This document shows, in pieces, positions 22,585 through 24,164 of a stretch of DNA of 24,164 nt (its first letter is position 1; every line of letters starts with the position of its first letter). Source of the stretch: DATDPM01 sp041498815 (GTDB taxonomy: Bacteria; Pseudomonadota; Alphaproteobacteria; DATDPM01); contig JBGQJC010000039.1 in assembly GCA_041498815.1 (NCBI GenBank), positions 1 to 24,164 on the forward strand, read 5' to 3'. The translations under genes were made by a program, and so were the position numbers. The notes below the pieces were generated by a model. The model did no database searches, was not told the origin of the DNA, and worked only from the letters and a program-made list of their open reading frames with translations.

Positions 22585-24164
22585 CTAATATTCCGGAAGC
22601 AGCCGTTCGATGTAGTCGCGCTCGACGGCGGGCCGGCCGCTTTCTCCCGCGCGCTTGCGCAACTCATCTAGAATTTCACGCGCCCGGCGCAGTTCCATCT
22701 TCTCGGGGACGCGCACGTTTCCGGTATTGGTTCCCTTGCCGCCGCCGTCTTGAAGCGGCCGGCCGAGCGGGTCCTTGCCAGCACCCTGCTGCCCCGGTCC
22801 CGGCTGCTGGCCTTTTTTGGCGAGTTCCTGACGCGCGCTCTGCATGGCTTGCTGGAGTTGATCGAGGGCTTTGGCCTGGGGCACCACCGCGCTGCCCGGC
22901 CGGCCCTCCTTCAAGGATTGGGCGGCGTCGCGCATGGCGCGTTCGGCGCGCCCGAGTTCGCTCGGAATCTGGCCCAGGAGATCGCCGAACTTCAGCATCG
23001 TATCGCCAAGGTCGCTGCGAAGTTTTTCCTGCTCCGCGGCGTCATTGCTCTCGGCTTGGCCTTTCTCGCCTTCGCCGCGCTCGTTGGATGGGCCGCCCTT
23101 TCGCGTTTGCGGCGCGGCGGGGCTTTCCGGATTGCCGCCGGGGCGCACCGCGTTCTTGAAATTGCGGTCCAAGAGCTGCTGTTGACGGTTGATCAGATCC
23201 TGCAGGCCCTTGAGGGTAGCGCGCGCGGCGCTTTGGCCGGCATTTTCGCCGGCCTTGGGGGAGCGCAGGTTCTCGAGGATGTCCGCGAGCTTCGAGAGCA
23301 TCTGGCGCGCGCCCTCGCGGTCGCCGGTTTCGGCGAGCTCGCGCGCCTTTTCCAGCATGTCGCGCAAGTCTTCGGGACGGTACGACTGGGCGTTATCGTT
23401 CGGCGCGTCCTCGTTGCCCTGGGCGGCGTCGGGCTCGGCGCCCTGCATCATCGACTTCAGATAGCGCTCCATCGCCGCCTGGAGGCGATTCAAGAGATCC
23501 TGGATGTCCTTGCCTTCGGCGCCTTTGGCAAGGGCGTCGCGCAGCTCTTTTTCGATGTCGCGCAGGTCGCGCTGGGCCAAGGATAGGCCGTTGTCCTCGA
23601 GCCTAAGCGCCGTGTCCCACAACAGGCTTTGCACCGCGGGGATGGCGGCAGGCTCGCGGTCCAGCAGCAGCCGGCCGATGGCGCTGCGCAGCGCCAGATA
23701 AACGGTGGTGTCGTTGTGGAAGCGGTCGGGCTCGCCCTCGATATGGGCCAAGGCTTCGGCAATCGGGCGCCGGGCGCTTGGATCGAGGGTGAGTTGCTTG
23801 CGCAAGGCGACGATCTGGCGCGCCACTTCGTTGTGGAACACGCGTTCGGGCAGGACAAAAGTCACGGACTCGCTGGTGCCGGTCTGGCCCGCCCCGTCCT
23901 TGGCCTCCAAGCGCATCGTCACTTCCGTTCCCGCCCAGGGTTCGGCGGTCAGGTCGTGGTAGCTGGTGTTCTCGGCCCCGGTGACGCGCCCAGAGGGCAG
24001 CGGCAGCGCGAATTCGATCGGCTGTTCCACGCCGGCCGATTCCGGTTGCGGCGCCGGTCCGGCGCGGTTGATCACGGCTTTTGCCGCCGTCACGCCGAAA
24101 TCGTCGCTCACCCGGTACGAGAGGCGCAGCGCCCCGCGCTCGCTCTGCGCCGGTTTCTCCTTGA
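22585..24164 (-). CDS. DUF4175 / TIGR02302 family protein (5' partial)
   Basis: The frame is open through the right edge, so only the C-terminal 525 or so residues are seen; family members are about 800-900 residues with N-terminal membrane helices, which would lie outside. The visible part has a short beta-rich segment (near VSDDFGVTAAKAVI), then long charged helices (FHNEVARQIVALRKQL, then many Leu/Glu/Arg repeats). A low-complexity Gln/Gly/Pro/Glu-rich region follows, and the protein ends in RDYIERLLPEY. This matches the alphaproteobacterial low-complexity family TIGR02302. The function is unknown. The GTG at 24111 is not a start, because the upstream codons continue the same protein. Confidence 0.85.
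   Translation of the reverse strand, partial: KEKPAQSERGALRLSYRVSDDFGVTAAKAVINRAGPAPQPESAGVEQPIEFALPLPSGRVTGAENTSYHDLTAEPWAGTEVTMRLEAKDGAGQTGTSESVTFVLPERVFHNEVARQIVALRKQLTLDPSARRPIAEALAHIEGEPDRFHNDTTVYLALRSAIGRLLLDREPAAIPAVQSLLWDTALRLEDNGLSLAQRDLRDIEKELRDALAKGAEGKDIQDLLNRLQAAMERYLKSMMQGAEPDAAQGNEDAPNDNAQSYRPEDLRDMLEKARELAETGDREGARQMLSKLADILENLRSPKAGENAGQSAARATLKGLQDLINRQQQLLDRNFKNAVRPGGNPESPAAPQTRKGGPSNERGEGEKGQAESNDAAEQEKLRSDLGDTMLKFGDLLGQIPSELGRAERAMRDAAQSLKEGRPGSAVVPQAKALDQLQQAMQSARQELAKKGQQPGPGQQGAGKDPLGRPLQDGGGKGTNTGNVRVPEKMELRRAREILDELRKRAGESGRPAVERDYIERLLPEY

Noticed and set aside
1..24164. Defence system, mobile element, CRISPR array or tRNA gene
   Set aside because: I looked for transposases, integrases, regular repeat-spacer arrays and tRNA-like cloverleaf ends and saw none; nearly all sequence is assigned to conserved housekeeping families.

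Overview
The window reads as a stretch of core chromosome from a high-GC alphaproteobacterium, most likely of the Rhodospirillales type. This is inferred from protein families and gene order: CpdR, a DUF4175/TIGR02302 protein, DUF3426, FtsE-FtsX, DUF2125, MetX-MetW, and a chorismate mutase/hisC/tyrC cluster. No prophage, insertion sequence, CRISPR array, tRNA or rRNA is visible, and no intergenic gap exceeds 300 bases.

Region 1 (1-2716): the 3' end of a class III aminotransferase of the omega-amino-acid:pyruvate type, then a PAS-GGDEF-EAL c-di-GMP protein with a broken GGDEF motif (GGDRF) and an intact EAL domain. Region 2 (2702-7141): a compact polyhydroxybutyrate (PHB) locus. The regulator phaR diverges from a small phaE-like gene that overlaps phaC by 212 bp, followed by phaA (thiolase) and phaB (acetoacetyl-CoA reductase). 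Together they turn acetyl-CoA into PHB and control granule formation. The phaC-phaA gap holds short degenerate repeats.

Region 3 (7141-10541): gloB diverging from a poorly conserved methyltransferase-like gene, then metX-metW on the minus strand (homoserine acylation for methionine). Region 4 (10683-13712): a tightly overlapping operon of a chorismate mutase with a decayed prephenate-dehydratase/ACT-like tail, a HisC-type aminotransferase and TyrC dehydrogenase. Together they serve tyrosine/phenylalanine (and possibly histidine) synthesis. Its 3' end runs 86 bp into the convergent DUF2125 gene.

Region 5 (13627-17444): DUF2125, a 43-codon remnant of a ChaC-type gamma-glutamylcyclotransferase cut off exactly at the nrdJ stop codon, and nrdJ (B12-dependent ribonucleotide reductase). 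Region 6 (17538-21141): a minus-strand run ftsE-ftsX-(HAD phosphatase fused to DUF218)-plsC for cell division and envelope/lipid work. Region 7 (21197-24164): a DUF3426 zinc-ribbon membrane protein, cpdR behind an AT-rich leader with a long-range inverted repeat, and the C-terminal part of a DUF4175 protein running off the window.

I do not see a clearly new multi-gene system. The best second-look items are the HAD-DUF218 fusion, the chaC/nrdJ breakpoint, the dual-frame phaE-like/phaC overlap, the decayed P-protein-like chorismate mutase, and the structured cpdR leader. Promoters and terminators were found by eye; none was scored by computer.
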